Position numbers and translations under genes: made by a program. Positions 44,230 to 52,804 of a DNA stretch of 64,000 bases are shown here, in pieces. Location: contig PIVY01000004.1 of the NCBI GenBank assembly GCA_003353795.1, positions 1 through 64,000 of the forward strand, given 5' to 3'. The notes beneath the pieces were generated by a model. The model was not told where the DNA came from, did no database searches, and was given only the letters and a program-made list of their open reading frames with translations. The DNA is from a bacterium. GTDB taxonomy: Bacteria; Krumholzibacteriota; Krumholzibacteriia; LZORAL124-64-63. Numbering within the stretch: position 1 is the first letter of the stretch; each line of letters opens with the position of its first letter.

Positions 44230-44630
44230 CGCAACGCCGCGAGCCCCTGCCGCATTCCCTCGGTCAAGGGCACCGACTGGCCGTTCACACGGTCAATGGC
44301 CGCGTGCGTCACCTGCGCCCGGGCCAGTTCCTCGCCTTCCGGATCCAGGAACACGTACCCCAGCGTGAACGAGCTCTCGCCCTCACGCACCACCGAGATC
44401 GCGATCTCCACCTCGGTGCCCAGGGTCATGGGCCGGCGATAATCGGCCTCGCAGCGCACGATGGGCGCGATGGGCTCGTCCGACTCGAGGGCGCCGGCCA
44501 GTGGCTCGCCCAGCTCGTCGAGCATGACCTCGTAGGCCTCGTGGGTCATCTCCAGCAGGCGGGGATAGAAGATCACGCCGGCGGCGTCGGTGTGGTGGAG
44601 GCGGACGGTCTGGCGGTGGGTCCAGGGCAC
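44226..44630 (-). CDS. Hotdog-fold acyl-CoA thioesterase, possible DHNA-CoA hydrolase
   Basis: This 134-residue 4HBT thioesterase starts at GTG 44630 with GAGG about 7 bases upstream. The active-site region is HHTDAAGVIFYPRLLEMTHEAYE, with the acidic residue (Asp in TDAAG, Glu in LLEMTHEAY) typical of 4-hydroxybenzoyl-CoA and DHNA-CoA thioesterases. It lies directly downstream of, and convergent to, the men operon. Menaquinone synthesis needs a DHNA-CoA hydrolase (MenI) and none is inside the operon, so this gene is the obvious candidate. Fold certain; substrate inferred. Confidence 0.85.
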   Translation of the reverse strand: MPWTHRQTVRLHHTDAAGVIFYPRLLEMTHEAYEVMLDELGEPLAGALESDEPIAPIVRCEADYRRPMTLGTEVEIAISVVREGESSFTLGYVFLDPEGEELARAQVTHAAIDRVNGQSVPLTEGMRQGLAALR

Positions 44631-44796
44631 GGGGCTACCTCGGGGGCTGAGATCTCGGCTGGTTCACGAGGGACAGAACATACAACGGTCTCCAGGGAGG
44701 GGCCAATTGGCAGTCCCCCTGGATCCGGCGTTTTTGATATCTTATCATCATCATGCCCCACCGACTCCGACAACTCGCTCCGTAGGGGGAGACATC

Positions 44797-45471
44797 ATGC
44801 ATCGCATTGCCATCGTATCACTGCTCGTTCTACTCATGGCCTCCAGCGCCCTGGCCGCTCCGACTTGGGGCGTATCTTTCAGCCGAATCTGCGAAGACGC
44901 CGTGACCCAGTTGCGGGTCATCGTCTGGAACGAAGATCCTGACCATCCGAATCTCCCGGAAGAATTCACGATCATCCGCACCACCACCGCCCCGGGCCTC
45001 GCCGATCCGCTGGTCCTGACCACGGACCCCATCCCCTTGCCCCCGTACGGCGAGCAGACTGTTGTCTTGCTGCCCGATCCGGGCGTCCCCGCCGAGGCCA
45101 TCGGCTACTACGAATGCTGGGCGACCTTCGGCGACGGCAGCGAAGTATTGACCGACGAAGGGGCCCTCAGTTGCGTCACCGATCCGTATCTCATGCGCGC
45201 CCTGCTGATCACCGATGACGTCGCCGAGCCGTGCGAGGGCATCGGCCTGCTCGAGTGCACCAGCGTGCTGCTCTCGGATCTGGACATGCTCGATTATGTG
45301 GGCACCGGTGAACTGGTCGACATCTACGGCTGGCCCGTGTGGCTGAACGACGTGAACTCGTGCGGAATCAACGTGACCCGCATCGAGCCTCTCGACGACG
45401 GCGCCACCTGCAAAGGCGTCGTGGCGTTGCAGCCGAAGTCGTGGTCGTCGGTGAAGTCTTTCTACCGGTAG
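44797..45471 (+). CDS. Secreted protein with W-S-S-V-K-S-F-Y-R tail
   Basis: The 224-residue exported protein starts at ATG 44797, 6 bases after GGGGGAG. The signal peptide is MHRIAIVSLLVLLMASSALA. The mature part is cysteine-containing (ICEDAVTQL; YYECWATF; LLECTSVLL) and beta-rich, with no recognised family. It ends QPKSWSSVKSFYR, the same tail type as the proteins at 19767 and 48832. AT-rich DNA at 44730-44752 probably contains the promoter. The terminus overlaps nothing; a terminator follows at 45543. Confidence 0.87.
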   Translation: MHRIAIVSLLVLLMASSALAAPTWGVSFSRICEDAVTQLRVIVWNEDPDHPNLPEEFTIIRTTTAPGLADPLVLTTDPIPLPPYGEQTVVLLPDPGVPAEAIGYYECWATFGDGSEVLTDEGALSCVTDPYLMRALLITDDVAEPCEGIGLLECTSVLLSDLDMLDYVGTGELVDIYGWPVWLNDVNSCGINVTRIEPLDDGATCKGVVALQPKSWSSVKSFYR

Positions 45472-45542
45472 TTCAACCGACAGCGCGGTCCAGCACCTGC
45501 TGCAGGTCCGCCACCGACACCGACCGCTGGCGATCGAACGTT

Positions 45543-45572
45543 GCCGGCTCGCCATCTGCGATGGCGGCCGGC
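45543..45572. terminator. Hairpin between convergent genes
   Basis: GCCGGC-TCGCCATC pairs with GATGGCGGCCGGC around a 3-base loop, with one bulged base. It lies between the ends of the secreted-protein gene (45471) and the minus-strand membrane protein gene (45583), so it can serve both. Confidence 0.6.
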
Positions 45573-45582
45573 ACGTTCTCTG

Positions 45583-46362
45583 TCAGCGCACCTCCAGCCG
45601 GTCGACGAACTTCTCCACGTTGATCACGATATCGTCCTCGCCGATCTGGTCGTAGGGATTCTCGAGGTGCTCCTGGATGTTGTCGAGGCTCACCAGGATC
45701 ACCGTGAACAGCACGGGCATGACGTAGACCAGGCCGGGCGCATAGTCGGTGGCGATGGCCGCGAAGTAGGGACCGTAGGCCACCGGCAGCACGGTGACGA
45801 AGAAGTCGCTGAAGGCGCTCAACGTGCGCGGCGTGCGGTACTGGTAGATGTGCTTGGCGTCCTCGAAGGCCACGATCATCTTGCTGAGGAACTGGTTGCA
45901 ACGCGAGGCCTCGCCCGAGGGCATGCCACGGGTGCGCAGGTCCTCCTTGATGAACAGCGACAGCTTCGAGAAGGAGCGATAGACGGCCGCCTCGTTCTCT
46001 TCCATCTCCTCCACAGGCTCGGCCAGCAGTTGTCGGACCGAGCCCAGCAGCTCGCCCAGCAATCCGCGGGTACGGCCGAGGAGATCCTCGTCGGTGTCGT
46101 CGATCCAGTCGCGCGCCGCGAAGTAGAGGGCCCGCCCGTGAGCCTTGATGGAGCTGTAGCGGGTGAGCGCCTGCTCGCGCCGCTTGTAGGCGCCGCCGAT
46201 GGAGAACACGATGGGGAAGACCACGGCGGTGGCGATGAGGGTCATGGGGAACTGAGCGATGACCCCGTACCGGCGACAGAGGTAGGTCGACAGCACCGCC
46301 AGCACCGTGACGATCAGGGTCTTGAGATTGATGATGACCAGGATCTGCTTCAAGGAATTCAT
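45583..46362 (-). CDS. Conserved four-helix membrane protein, function unknown
   Basis: The 259-residue protein starts at ATG 46362, 5 bases after GGAGG. Two N-terminal helices (about 18-60) and two C-terminal helices (about 185-230) enclose a charged cytoplasmic helical region. The segment HLENPYDQIGEDDI near the C-terminus recalls the end of bestrophin-like (UPF0187) channels, in which N-P-F-D/G and acidic residues occur, but similarity elsewhere is weak. The ISGGAYKRRE-type motif (here FSIGGAYKRREQAL) seems characteristic of its own family. It lies 11 bases downstream of the M24 peptidase gene and may be co-transcribed with the hydroxyproline pair. Confidence 0.8.
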   Translation of the reverse strand: MNSLKQILVIINLKTLIVTVLAVLSTYLCRRYGVIAQFPMTLIATAVVFPIVFSIGGAYKRREQALTRYSSIKAHGRALYFAARDWIDDTDEDLLGRTRGLLGELLGSVRQLLAEPVEEMEENEAAVYRSFSKLSLFIKEDLRTRGMPSGEASRCNQFLSKMIVAFEDAKHIYQYRTPRTLSAFSDFFVTVLPVAYGPYFAAIATDYAPGLVYVMPVLFTVILVSLDNIQEHLENPYDQIGEDDIVINVEKFVDRLEVR

Positions 46363-46373
46363 GCGAGCCTCCG

Positions 46374-47558
46374 TCAGGATCCGATGAGGATCAATTCCCG
46401 CTGCGGCGTCGAGATGTACTCCGCGCCGGACTCGGTGATCACGATCATGTCTTCCACCGTCACGATGCCCCGGCCGGGCACCGAGATGCGCGGCTCCACC
46501 GTGAAGACCATGCCCGGTTCCAGGGGCTGGTGCACCTTCTGGCCGTACTTCTCCCACTCCGGGCCCAGCAGCGCGGTGCCGTCGTGGGCGTAGCGTCCCA
46601 CCTGGTGGCCCACCGCGGCGGGGAATTCGTCGTAGCCGCCGGCCCGCAGAAAGTCGCGGCAGGCGGCGTCCACCGGCACGCCGGTCACGCCGGGCTTCGC
46701 GGTGGCCACGGCTCGCTCGATGGACTCGGTGAGTACGGCGAAGGCCCGCTTCACCTCGTCGGGCGCGTCGGTTTCGCCCTCGGCGAGGATGTAGAACGTT
46801 CGCTGGAGGTCCGAGCAGTAGAGGTCGCGCTTGGTGCCCATGTCCATGCTGACCACGTGGCCGGGCTCGATGACGCGATCGGTGGGCGGGTAGTGGGCCT
46901 CGGCGGTATTGGGGCCGGCAAACACGGCGGGGCAACAGTCGGCCTGCCAGGCGGTGTCCACGCCCAGCTTCGCGAACTCGGCGGCCACGAAGGCGGCCAC
47001 GTCCCGCTCGGTGACGCCGGCGCGCAGGAAGCCGGCCACCTTTCCGTAGACCGCTTCGGTGTCGGCGATCGCGCCCTTGATGGCGGCGAGCTCGGTGTCG
47101 GTCTTGCGCTGGCGCAGGGCGCCCACCAGCTGTTCGGCCGAGACGAGGCGATCGGCCATGCCGATGGAGCCGAGCACCTCGACGAGGGTGAGGTACATGC
47201 CGTGGGTGAGGCCGTCGGCGATCTCGCTGGTGACCGACCAGTTGACCGCGATCGTGCGCGGGTCGATCTCCTTCATGATCTCCAGGAGCGGCGGCTTGAA
47301 GTCCTTCACGTAACTCTCGACGCGTCCGTAGGCGCCGGTGTCCTCCACGGCCGCGCGGTCGTACTGGCCGACCACGGCAGCGGCGCCCAGCTTGCGCGAC
47401 AGGATGAACGAAGAGTGCCAGGTGACGTAGCTGCCCAGCAGGAACTCCACGGTGGGATCGCCGCAGATCTCGCTCTCGCGGGTGAACGTGAGCCAGCAGT
47501 CCACGTCGAACTCGTCGAGGAGAGCCAGGGCCTGGTCGACCTTTTCCTTCACCAGCAT
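46374..47558 (-). CDS. M24-family metallopeptidase (Xaa-Pro dipeptidase/aminopeptidase-like)
   Basis: The 394-residue protein has a creatinase-like N-terminal domain (residues 1-150) and a pita-bread catalytic domain. Metal ligands are visible in VVSMDMGTKRDLYCSDLQRTF (two Asp), GHQVGRYAHD (His), FTVEPRI (Glu) and TVEDMIVIT (Glu). These fit prolidase/aminopeptidase P. ATG 47558 has AGGAG 5 bases upstream. It sits 9 bases after the hydroxyproline dehydratase-like gene, on the same strand. Together the two suggest use of proline- or hydroxyproline-rich peptides, for example from collagen. Cytoplasmic. Confidence 0.9.
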   Translation of the reverse strand: MLVKEKVDQALALLDEFDVDCWLTFTRESEICGDPTVEFLLGSYVTWHSSFILSRKLGAAAVVGQYDRAAVEDTGAYGRVESYVKDFKPPLLEIMKEIDPRTIAVNWSVTSEIADGLTHGMYLTLVEVLGSIGMADRLVSAEQLVGALRQRKTDTELAAIKGAIADTEAVYGKVAGFLRAGVTERDVAAFVAAEFAKLGVDTAWQADCCPAVFAGPNTAEAHYPPTDRVIEPGHVVSMDMGTKRDLYCSDLQRTFYILAEGETDAPDEVKRAFAVLTESIERAVATAKPGVTGVPVDAACRDFLRAGGYDEFPAAVGHQVGRYAHDGTALLGPEWEKYGQKVHQPLEPGMVFTVEPRISVPGRGIVTVEDMIVITESGAEYISTPQRELILIGS

Positions 47559-47566
47559 GATCGCTC

Positions 47567-48637
47567 CTAACGCAGGACGAAGCCGTCGCGCAACGGATCG
47601 TCGGGATCGACGACCCAGGTGTTGAGCCCGGTGACGTGGGCGCGGCCGCCCACCTCGGGAATGACGGCGGTATGGCCGCCGAACGAGGTCTCTTCCAGAA
47701 CCTTGCCGGTGAAGCAGGTACCGAGGATGCTCTCGATGACGATCTCCTCGCCCACCTTCAGTTCGCCGCGCGCGTGGTGCAACGCCAGCCGCGCGCTCAC
47801 GCCGGTGCCGGTGGGACTGCGGTCCACCTCGCCCTCGGCGAAGACGCACACGTTGCGGCTGTGGTGCGCCGGGTCGTGGGCCGGGCCGGTGAAGATGGTG
47901 CCGTAGAGGAAGCCGAGGTCGGGATCCTCCGGGTGCGGGATCTCGCGCTGGGCCATGACGGCCTGCTTGATGGCCGACCCCTTCTCGATCAGTTCGCGGT
48001 TGGCCGCCGCGTCCAGTCCCACGTCCACGGACGCCGCGTCGACGTAAGCGTAGAAGGCGCCGCCAAAGGCCAGATCGTAGGTCACGGCGCCCAGGCCGGG
48101 CACGTCGACCCGCTGGTCGAGGTCGAGGACGAACGAGGGCACGTTGCGGAAACGAACCTCGCCGATGCCGGCGCCGGCGCCGTCGCCGTCGCCGTGGGCG
48201 AACGCCGTGACCCGGCCGGCCGGCGTATCGATGCGAACCTCGGTCACGGCGCCGGTGGCGGGCACCAGGCCGGTCTCCACGGCAACCTTGGCCACCGCGA
48301 TGATGCCGTGGCCGCACATGGTCGAGAAGCCCTCGTTGTGCAGGAAGAGCACGCCGAAGTGGGCGTCCGCAGTGGCGGGCGGCATCACCAGGCAGCCGTA
48401 CATGTCGGCGTGGCCGCGGGGCTCGAACATGAGGGACGTTCGGAGCTGGTCGTAGCGGTCGCGGGCCAGTCGGCGGCGCTCGAGGATGGGGCCCGTGCCC
48501 AGGTCGGGCCAGCCATCGAGGATGATGCGCAGGGGTTCGCCGGCGGTATGGGCGTCGATCACGTGATAGCGGGGCCAGCTGGCAGGCGGTCGCCAGTCGG
48601 CGAGATCGCGGACGCGGTCGGCGAAGGATTCGGTCAT
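47567..48637 (-). CDS. Proline racemase family, trans-3-hydroxy-L-proline dehydratase type
   Basis: This 356-residue protein has the PF05544 fold. The first catalytic cysteine is present, C108 in MCGHGIIA. The second, which in racemases and epimerases lies in D-R-S-P-C-G-T-G, is replaced by T276 in DRSPTGTG. A Cys/Thr pair is the hallmark of trans-3-hydroxy-L-proline dehydratases, which form Pro-derived pyrroline. ATG 48637 has GGGAG 7 bases upstream. The gene is 9 bases upstream of the M24 peptidase gene, giving a hydroxyproline-peptide utilisation pair. Family certain; dehydratase assignment rests on this one residue and the context. Confidence 0.88.
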   Translation of the reverse strand: MTESFADRVRDLADWRPPASWPRYHVIDAHTAGEPLRIILDGWPDLGTGPILERRRLARDRYDQLRTSLMFEPRGHADMYGCLVMPPATADAHFGVLFLHNEGFSTMCGHGIIAVAKVAVETGLVPATGAVTEVRIDTPAGRVTAFAHGDGDGAGAGIGEVRFRNVPSFVLDLDQRVDVPGLGAVTYDLAFGGAFYAYVDAASVDVGLDAAANRELIEKGSAIKQAVMAQREIPHPEDPDLGFLYGTIFTGPAHDPAHHSRNVCVFAEGEVDRSPTGTGVSARLALHHARGELKVGEEIVIESILGTCFTGKVLEETSFGGHTAVIPEVGGRAHVTGLNTWVVDPDDPLRDGFVLR

Positions 48638-48720
48638 CGCTGCGCTCCCGGCAGTCAAGTTGGTTGCGGCAAGATCGGCAGTATATCCGGACAGGACCGG
48701 TTGAGCCAGAGGCACGTGAA

Positions 48721-48746
48721 AGGGACCGGCCGCGGGGCCGGTCCCT
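48721..48746 (-). terminator. Second hairpin of a tandem terminator
   Basis: A perfect 11-bp stem (48721-48731 with 48736-48746) has loop GCGG. It lies beyond the first hairpin, downstream of the secreted-protein gene at 48832 and 84 bases before the dehydratase start. Confidence 0.6.
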
Positions 48747-48781
48747 CTCGTAATCCTCGCGATCGCACCGGGCAACAAAGA

Positions 48782-48808
48782 GCCCCGGTCTCGCGGAGAG
48801 ACCGGGGC
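48782..48808 (-). terminator. Terminator after the 48832-49425 gene
   Basis: A perfect 11-bp stem (48782-48792 with 48798-48808) is followed on the minus strand by TCTTTGTTG. It lies 24 bases after the stop codon. Confidence 0.85.
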
Positions 48809-48831
48809 GCGTGAGCAGGATATCGTTCGCT

Positions 48832-49425
48832 CTAGCGGTACAGGCCCTTCAGCTCGGTCCAGCTCTTGCTCTCGGTGCCGACGCCACCGCAGAACACCAC
48901 GTTGTCGCTGGTGTTGATGGTGAAGTCGCCCATGTCGCCGGCGGAGAAGGTGGTGAGCACGAGCCAGTAGTCCACGCCGGGGCTCAGCATCAGGCCGTCC
49001 GAGATGGTGAACGCGCTCATGAGGCCGTCGCCGTCATCGTCGTCCGAGAACTTGGCGTTGGCGGTGGCGTCACTGGGATCGAACGGATCGCAGTACAGCT
49101 CCATGTGCGTGTCGCCGATGGTGGTGGCGGCGGCATCCACGATGACCTCGATGGGCATGTCGTCGGTCGAGGTGATGCAGAACACGTCGTAGTACTGGCC
49201 CGCGCTGGAGAGGGTCAACGGGAAGTCGCAGGCGGCACTCGGGGGGTCGACGTTGTTGAACGCGCGGTTCCAGGTGGGCGAGTTCTGATCGAGGGTGCCG
49301 CTGATCACCATCAGCGATGGGTTATTGTAGGTGGCGTCCTTGGTATCGGGGCGCTTCATCTCGGCGGAAGCGGCGGTTGCCAACACGAGGGCGAGAACGA
49401 GGGTCAAAAACAGTAGCTTTTTCAT
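48832..49425 (-). CDS. Secreted protein with W-T-E-L-K-G-L-Y-R tail
   Basis: The 197-residue exported protein starts at ATG 49425, 7 bases after GGAGG. The signal peptide is MKKLLFLTLVLALVLATAASA. The mature part looks like a small beta-sandwich of the bacterial pre-peptidase C-terminal type (SAGQYYDVFCITS; GVDYWLVLTTFSAGDMGDFTI) and has an acidic loop (SDDDDGDG) that could bind calcium. It ends GTESKSWTELKGLYR, the same tail as two other secreted proteins in this window. It is monocistronic with two tandem terminators. Function unknown. Confidence 0.88.
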   Translation of the reverse strand: MKKLLFLTLVLALVLATAASAEMKRPDTKDATYNNPSLMVISGTLDQNSPTWNRAFNNVDPPSAACDFPLTLSSAGQYYDVFCITSTDDMPIEVIVDAAATTIGDTHMELYCDPFDPSDATANAKFSDDDDGDGLMSAFTISDGLMLSPGVDYWLVLTTFSAGDMGDFTINTSDNVVFCGGVGTESKSWTELKGLYR

Positions 49426-49633
49426 GCTGGTCCTCCCATTCATCACGGAAGTGATGAGGAAATGTTATGGGTCGACTCGGATCGTAGTGTACCTCATGGG
49501 TCTTAATTTCCACAAGGGGCGAAAATCGCGCGAATCGTGTGGCGCTCAAATCCTCAGAAACCGCGATATACTGCGCCGATGATTCCCGACTTCAGCCGGA
49601 GGTTCGCCCCATGACCCTCCGCCAGAGTATCCC

Positions 49634-49662
49634 GGCCCCGCCCGATGATCGGGCGGGGCCGT
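49634..49662 (-). terminator. Hairpin after the dockerin-like protein gene
   Basis: A GC-rich perfect stem of at least 12 bp (49634-49645 with 49651-49662) lies 21 bases past the stop of the minus-strand gene at 49684. No T-tract follows. Confidence 0.65.
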
Positions 49663-49683
49663 TCGCGTGGATGTGGATGGTCG

Positions 49684-50313
49684 TTAGTTACAATTGCCGC
49701 CGAGCCCCTGGGTCAACCGTACGATGTCCACCAGACTGATGGTGCCGTCGTTGTTGTAGTCGGCGCACGGGTGGTACAGGCCGATCGACTGGGTAAAGAT
49801 GACGATGTCCGAGAGGTTCACATCCAGGTCGGCGTTGAAGTCGAAGCTGCGAAAGATCAGTTCGATGGGGGAACTATCCAGCGGGGACCCGGCAACGAAG
49901 ACCACCGTGGTCTCCCCCACGGAGCAGCCGCCGGCATGCAGCGGCTCAACCCAGCGGGTCTGACCGTTCTCGTCGGTATCCGAGTCGGGACTCGACCCGC
50001 CGAAACAGGACACGAGACCGCCCAGCGTGGTCTCGAGCCAGATGTCGGCTGCGGGATAGTTCTCGATGGGAAGTTCATCGTTGTCGAGAAGCGTCAAGGT
50101 GATGGTCGCGTCGACGAGTGCGCCGGTCGGACTGTACGCCTCGGTGAACGGCGCCCAGGATCCGTCGGGCGCGACAGTCAGCCCTGCGCCGACGGCAGCG
50201 GAATCGATCACGGCGAAGCTATAGCCGAAATCGGGCGTGGATGCGGTGGAGACGGTGGTCGGAGCGATCAGGGCGATCAGGGGCAGGGCGAGGAGGGCGA
50301 GTTTGGGGGACAT
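49684..50313 (-). CDS. Secreted protein with C-terminal dockerin-like repeat pair
   Basis: The 209-residue exported protein starts at ATG 50313, 9 bases after GGAGG. The signal peptide is MSPKLALLALPLIALIAPTTVSTA. The final 55 residues contain two calcium-binding EF-like repeats (FNADLDVNLSDIVIFTQSIG and YNNDGTISLVDIVRLTQGLG), the paired layout of type I dockerins. Dockerins normally bind cohesins; no cohesin is in the window, and outside Clostridia such repeats often serve as general C-terminal modules. Two cysteines lie in the central domain (LVSCFGGS; AGGCSVG). The first 140 residues match no family I recognise. Confidence 0.85.
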   Translation of the reverse strand: MSPKLALLALPLIALIAPTTVSTASTPDFGYSFAVIDSAAVGAGLTVAPDGSWAPFTEAYSPTGALVDATITLTLLDNDELPIENYPAADIWLETTLGGLVSCFGGSSPDSDTDENGQTRWVEPLHAGGCSVGETTVVFVAGSPLDSSPIELIFRSFDFNADLDVNLSDIVIFTQSIGLYHPCADYNNDGTISLVDIVRLTQGLGGNCN

Positions 50314-50453
50314 GAATTGACCTCCAGTGAATTGCGGTCGGGATCGGCTCGGGATGGAATCATCGGATAGAACCTCGCTAGCAGATCGTTCATGAGTTGC
50401 GATCGCACATACTGGAACATTTTCATCCTATTTGTCAACCGGGATGCCGCGGA

Positions 50454-52634
50454 CTATCGCGCCAGCGCCAGGCGGGCGGTCCTCGCGAATCCGTCGCCGA
50501 CCAGCCTGGCCAGATAGACGCCCGAAGGCGCCGCACGGCCGTCCTGACCACGGCCATTCCAGGTGACCTGGTGCCGTGCGGCCCCGAGTTCGCCGCGAAA
50601 TACCTCCGCCACCCGACGGCCGGCCACATCGTAGATCGTGATCGTGACCGGACCGCCTCGCGCGAGCTCGAACGACAGCGTGACCGCTGGATTGAACGGA
50701 TTGGGTCGAGCCACGAGGGCCGGCGGGGCGGGATCGGCGGCGGGGTCGTCCGGAACCGCCAGCACCGTGTCGCAGTGCCGCGGCAGGAGCGCGAGCCCCA
50801 CATCGGTGGCCGCGGCATGCACCGCATGGTCGCTCAGGGCGAGCACGAAGGCCGAGTCGGGCAGGTAGGTGCCGCCGATCATCGTGGGCGCGGTCGGGTC
50901 GGTAACGTCGACAACGTGGACGAAACCCACGAAGGTGGTGACATAGGCCACCGAGCCGTCGACCACCACCTCGTGCGGTTCGCCGGGGATGGGCAACGAT
51001 CCGATCTGCTGCATGGCAGCCGGGTCCGACGCATCGAAGACCAGTAGCTCTCCCGCCGACCCCTGATCCAGTGCCACGATCACCTTGTCGCTGCCGACCG
51101 CCAGCCCGTTGACCGCCTCCCCCGGCAACATGATCTCGTCCGCGAGCACGGGCAGCAGCGGGTCGGAGAGGTCGAAGACCTGCACGACCGCGTCGCCGAA
51201 CGCCCCGGTGCCCACCAGCAGGTGATCGCCCACCTGCGCGAGTTGCAGGGCGAAAGGACGCGACGGGACCGTGGCCTCGAGGTCGGGGCGAGTGGGGTCG
51301 CCGATGTCCACGACGAATAGGCCGCCTTGGAAGAAGTCGGCCAGGTAGCAGAGCGAACCGCGCACGGTCATCTGGCTCACGAAACCGTCGAGTTCCAGGA
51401 TCGCGGCCTCCACCGGAGCCGCGGGATCGCGGATGTCGACGATCACCAGGCGGCCGCCGCCGGCGCCGGCGGGAGTGATCAGCACCAGGTCGTCGGCGAT
51501 GACCAGACGGCTGGTGGAACCACCGAAATCGAAGGTGCCGAGGAGGACCGGCGCCGCGGGATCGGAGTGGTCGAAGAGGCTGAGATTCTCGGCGCCGATC
51601 GCCGTGAGCGAACCGTGGGCATCCACCCCGAACGCTACGCCCGGCACGCTCGTGACGCTGAGTACGGGCGGTGAGCCCGGCGGGTCGGCGTCGATGACGT
51701 CCAGTCCGCCGTCGGCCGTGGGCACCAGGGCCAGGTCGCCGGCCACGGTCACCGAGATGGGGCCGTCGCTGGTGCCGAGGTTGCCCACCACGCGCGGCTG
51801 ATACGGCAGCGAAACATCCACCACGCAGAGACCGTCGCAGGCGATGAACGCCAGGTCGTCCACGCGCTGGATGTGGCGCGCCGGCCCCGGCAAGGGCAGG
51901 AGCGTGACCGCCGTCGGCGCCGCCGGATCGGTCACGTCGAAGACCTCGAGACCGGCGTCCCAGGAGGTCACCAGGGCGGTGGAGCCGTCGAGATCCACCC
52001 CGTACGCCTGGCCGATCACGTCGGTGCCGCCCAGAACCAGCGGCTGCTGCGGGTTGGCGATGTCGATCATGACCAGACCGGTCTCGTCGGCAACGGCCGC
52101 CAGGTCACCGACCGCATCGACGCCTCGCGCCACCCCCGGCGTATCGGCGACTCCGATGACGAACGGGTGCTCCGGATCGCCGACGTCCAGGATCAGCAAC
52201 CCGGCGTGGCCCGTGGCCATGAGCAGGTGAGGCGGCCTGAGCAGGAGCGCGTGTCCGTTGCCCGGCAGCGCCAGCTCGGCCACGTGGCGGGGTCGATCGG
52301 GAAACGCCACGTCGACCACGTGCAACTCGCCGGTGTTGTTGACGATGAAGGCATGATCGTCGTGGAGCACCAGCCAGAGGGCGATGCCGACGGTGTCGAG
52401 GCTGGCCACGGGTACAGGATCGCGGGGATTGGAAAGGTCGAGGATGGTGAAGCCGGCGTCGCCGTCGGCAAGGTAGGCGAGGTCACCTCTTAGCACGACG
52501 GCGCGGGCGCTTCCCTCGGTGGGGGCGTTGCCGATGAGGCGAAGGAAGTCGCCATAGTCGACGCAGATCTCGGCCGCCGGCCCGGCGCCCGCAATGGACA
52601 CCAGCGCGAGACATAGGGCGAGGGTACGAGGCAT
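50454..52634 (-). CDS. Secreted LVIVD-repeat protein with FlgD-like C-terminal domain
   Basis: This 726-residue exported protein starts at ATG 52634, 6-7 bases after GGGAGG. The signal peptide is MPRTLALCLALVSIAGAGPAA. About a dozen repeats of the type V-x-D-[IV]-x-[DN]-P-x-x-P (for example LHVVDVAFPDRP, VHVVDVTDPTAP) predict a beta-propeller of the LVIVD family. The last 85 residues are a FlgD/Por-type immunoglobulin-like tail: VARPNPFNPAVTLSFELARG, YDVAGRRVA, SGVYLARL. In FCB bacteria this tail type accompanies secretion or surface attachment. Function of the propeller unknown. Genes on both sides are transcribed away or apart. Confidence 0.9.
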   Translation of the reverse strand: MPRTLALCLALVSIAGAGPAAEICVDYGDFLRLIGNAPTEGSARAVVLRGDLAYLADGDAGFTILDLSNPRDPVPVASLDTVGIALWLVLHDDHAFIVNNTGELHVVDVAFPDRPRHVAELALPGNGHALLLRPPHLLMATGHAGLLILDVGDPEHPFVIGVADTPGVARGVDAVGDLAAVADETGLVMIDIANPQQPLVLGGTDVIGQAYGVDLDGSTALVTSWDAGLEVFDVTDPAAPTAVTLLPLPGPARHIQRVDDLAFIACDGLCVVDVSLPYQPRVVGNLGTSDGPISVTVAGDLALVPTADGGLDVIDADPPGSPPVLSVTSVPGVAFGVDAHGSLTAIGAENLSLFDHSDPAAPVLLGTFDFGGSTSRLVIADDLVLITPAGAGGGRLVIVDIRDPAAPVEAAILELDGFVSQMTVRGSLCYLADFFQGGLFVVDIGDPTRPDLEATVPSRPFALQLAQVGDHLLVGTGAFGDAVVQVFDLSDPLLPVLADEIMLPGEAVNGLAVGSDKVIVALDQGSAGELLVFDASDPAAMQQIGSLPIPGEPHEVVVDGSVAYVTTFVGFVHVVDVTDPTAPTMIGGTYLPDSAFVLALSDHAVHAAATDVGLALLPRHCDTVLAVPDDPAADPAPPALVARPNPFNPAVTLSFELARGGPVTITIYDVAGRRVAEVFRGELGAARHQVTWNGRGQDGRAAPSGVYLARLVGDGFARTARLALAR

Positions 52635-52804
52635 GTGGGGCCTCCCCGGTGGCGGCGATGAGTGTCCAGTCAAGGAAGGCATGAACACGTCTTGTCGCGA
52701 CCGGAGAGGCGGCCGCGCCGGAACCGCCTACCGATCCATGGGACGGCACCCTATCTTGGCTGAACTGTCCGGACCGCACCCATTGCCGCCCCGAGGAAGA
52801 CACC

